Shown piece by piece: positions 62,951 to 64,000 of a DNA stretch of 64,000 nucleotides. How positions within the stretch are numbered: position 1 is the stretch's first letter; the number at the start of each line of letters is the position of its first letter. Under the pieces are notes generated by a model. The model was not told the DNA's origin, ran no database searches, and saw nothing but the letters and a program-made list of their open reading frames with translations. Position numbers and translations under genes: made by a program. Source of the stretch: Bacteroidota bacterium (GTDB taxonomy: Bacteria; Bacteroidota; Bacteroidia; AKYH767-A; 2013-40CM-41-45); the NCBI GenBank assembly GCA_016713765.1, contig JADJON010000001.1, positions 2,542,001 through 2,606,000 on the forward strand. The letters are read 5' to 3'.

Positions 62951-62988
62951 TAAACAGCCTGCCGGATCCGGCAGGCTGTTTTTTTTTC
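62951..62988. terminator. bidirectional terminator between convergent genes
   Basis: Perfect palindrome ACAGCCTGCCGGATCCGGCAGGCTGT (13-bp arms) followed by nine T, between the barrel gene and the convergent nuclease gene. Confidence 0.85.
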
Positions 62989-64000
62989 AGCGATTACAGA
63001 TTTCCCGGAACGGACAATATTTGCAACGTTCCTCGTCGTCCGTTTGCGCGAATGGAACATCCGGTTCCAGGATCTCCCGGATCAACCTTCGGAGACGTTC
63101 TTCGAATTCGTTCAATTGTACGGAGGAGAATGCCTCCCCTTCGTTAAGGTACCGTACGCCTTCCCGCATTTCACGCAGGGTAATCAAAGCAGCTTTGACC
63201 GTGTCGTATGCGCCGCCTTGCAACACCATCCAGGCATAGAGCGTTGCCTGAAATTGTTCCTTGGCAGCAGGATCCGAGAACAATGCTTCCGTATCGACAG
63301 TCGATTCCAGCTTGACTCGCCCGGTCTTGTAATCAATGATCCGGACGCCATCTGCGCCGCGATCCAGACGATCGATGAATCCGTGAAAATGCACGGTCCT
63401 CTTGTCATCCAACGCGAGTCGACCTTCCACCGGCTCTTCCAAGCCGAGTATCTCAAATGGCGCGTAGGCTTCGTCCTTTTCCAGTATCCTGCCGGTGAGT
63501 TCCACGATGACATTCCGCAGCAGGATGTTCTTTCCTTCCAACTGGTCGGAAGAAATGAACTCATGGTGCAGGGCTTCATCCACCTGCTCCTCTATGCGCT
63601 TCCGGAGCGCGCGTACACCTGCGGCTTCCCAGCGCTTCCCTGTCTTGTATAAATTTTGCAAGGCACGGTGCAAGACCGATCCGAAGGTCGCCGCTTCCAG
63701 GTTTTCTTCCGCTTCTTCGGTTTCCTGCAAACCGGCCACATAGCGGAAATAGAACCGTAGCGGACATGCGATGTAGGTGCTCAACGCGGATGCGGAGAAA
63801 CGGGCGGAGGCTTCCGGACGTTTTCCCGGTGCGGTGGCATAACGTTGGAGTTTATCCAGCACATCAGCATCCTTCCGTACCGTAACCGGTAGCGGATGCA
63901 CGTCCCGGATAGGTGTCGTGATCACTTTTCGTTCCCAGGAAATCGCGCCCTGACTGCGAGGCACCAACTCATGTTCGAGCTGGAGCAGGAAGCGTGATGG
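62987..64000 (-). CDS. PD-(D/E)XK nuclease domain protein (AddB/RecB-like), 5' end outside window
   Basis: C-terminal part (338 codons seen) of a large exonuclease/helicase-associated protein acting in double-strand break repair. Nuclease motifs: FSASALSTYIACPLRFYF, GFIDRLDRG (metal Asp), IIDYKTG (catalytic Asp, Lys) and QATLYAWMV. The first Cys in YIACPLRF with CKYCPFREIC at the end would bind an Fe-S cluster as in AddB. The frame stays open to base 64000 with AddB-like SRFLLQLEHEL, so the gene continues beyond the window. Confidence 0.85.
   Translation of the reverse strand, partial: PSRFLLQLEHELVPRSQGAISWERKVITTPIRDVHPLPVTVRKDADVLDKLQRYATAPGKRPEASARFSASALSTYIACPLRFYFRYVAGLQETEEAEENLEAATFGSVLHRALQNLYKTGKRWEAAGVRALRKRIEEQVDEALHHEFISSDQLEGKNILLRNVIVELTGRILEKDEAYAPFEILGLEEPVEGRLALDDKRTVHFHGFIDRLDRGADGVRIIDYKTGRVKLESTVDTEALFSDPAAKEQFQATLYAWMVLQGGAYDTVKAALITLREMREGVRYLNEGEAFSSVQLNEFEERLRRLIREILEPDVPFAQTDDEERCKYCPFREICNR

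Overview
The window looks like a chromosomal segment of an environmental, moderately GC-rich member of the Bacteroidota (Bacteroidetes). Evidence: secreted proteins carry type IX secretion (T9SS) C-terminal domains, one of them the gliding-motility-associated type B (CHU_C-like) form; several start regions have the phylum's -7 promoter box TAnnTTTG, often with an upstream TTG/TTTG; Shine-Dalgarno sequences are mostly absent; lipoprotein lipoboxes, a PadR-PspC-GIN module and a DUF4783 protein fit the phylum. No rRNA, tRNA, CRISPR array, insertion sequence or phage gene was recognised.

Layout. 1-10.4 kb is core genome: the end of an acyl-CoA carboxylase beta subunit, a MazG-like pyrophosphohydrolase, thrS-infC-rpmI-rplT, a TPR lipoprotein, recA, a lipid-A-type acyltransferase and a tandem GNAT protein. 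Gaps between these genes hold eight arrays of drifting 7-bp tandem repeats, seen nowhere else in the window. 10.5-14.5 kb holds a PspC-domain protein, a PadR regulator, a GIN-domain lipoprotein and an FKBP lipoprotein.

14.6-53.3 kb is a large surface polysaccharide locus. It starts with a GT4 glycosyltransferase, a Wza-like export lipoprotein and a Wzc-like tyrosine kinase with a Gly-Tyr repeat tail, then RfbC, a WecA/MraY-type initiating transferase, Gmd and Fcl (GDP-fucose), and a giant PKD protein. An ABC exporter (Wzm/Wzt) follows, with methyltransferases, an acetyltransferase, an epimerase, many GT2/GT4 enzymes and a sulfotransferase, then a candidate Wzy polymerase on the opposite strand. 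After a housekeeping interlude (rlmH, DUF4783, nadC, yihY, TPR) come a Wzx-like flippase, AsnB, a methyltransferase and a last GT4. The locus thus encodes parts of both ABC-dependent and Wzx/Wzy-dependent export, with sugar-modifying enzymes (methyl, acetyl, sulfate, possibly amide).

53.4-62.9 kb is rich in T9SS cargo: a Kelch-like protein, a PKD/CHU_C protein split by one in-frame amber codon, and two adjacent paralogues whose N-terminal ~270 residues read like a (beta/alpha)8 barrel I cannot assign to a family. An isoaspartyl peptidase/asparaginase lies among them. The window ends inside a RecB/AddB-type PD-(D/E)XK nuclease gene.

Most notable: the heptanucleotide repeat family, an AUC start for infC, the Gly-Tyr tail of the kinase, the uncharacterised barrel pair, the amber-split CHU_C protein, and a decaying methyltransferase gene inside the glycan locus. 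All family calls come from reading motifs by eye; no database search was run.
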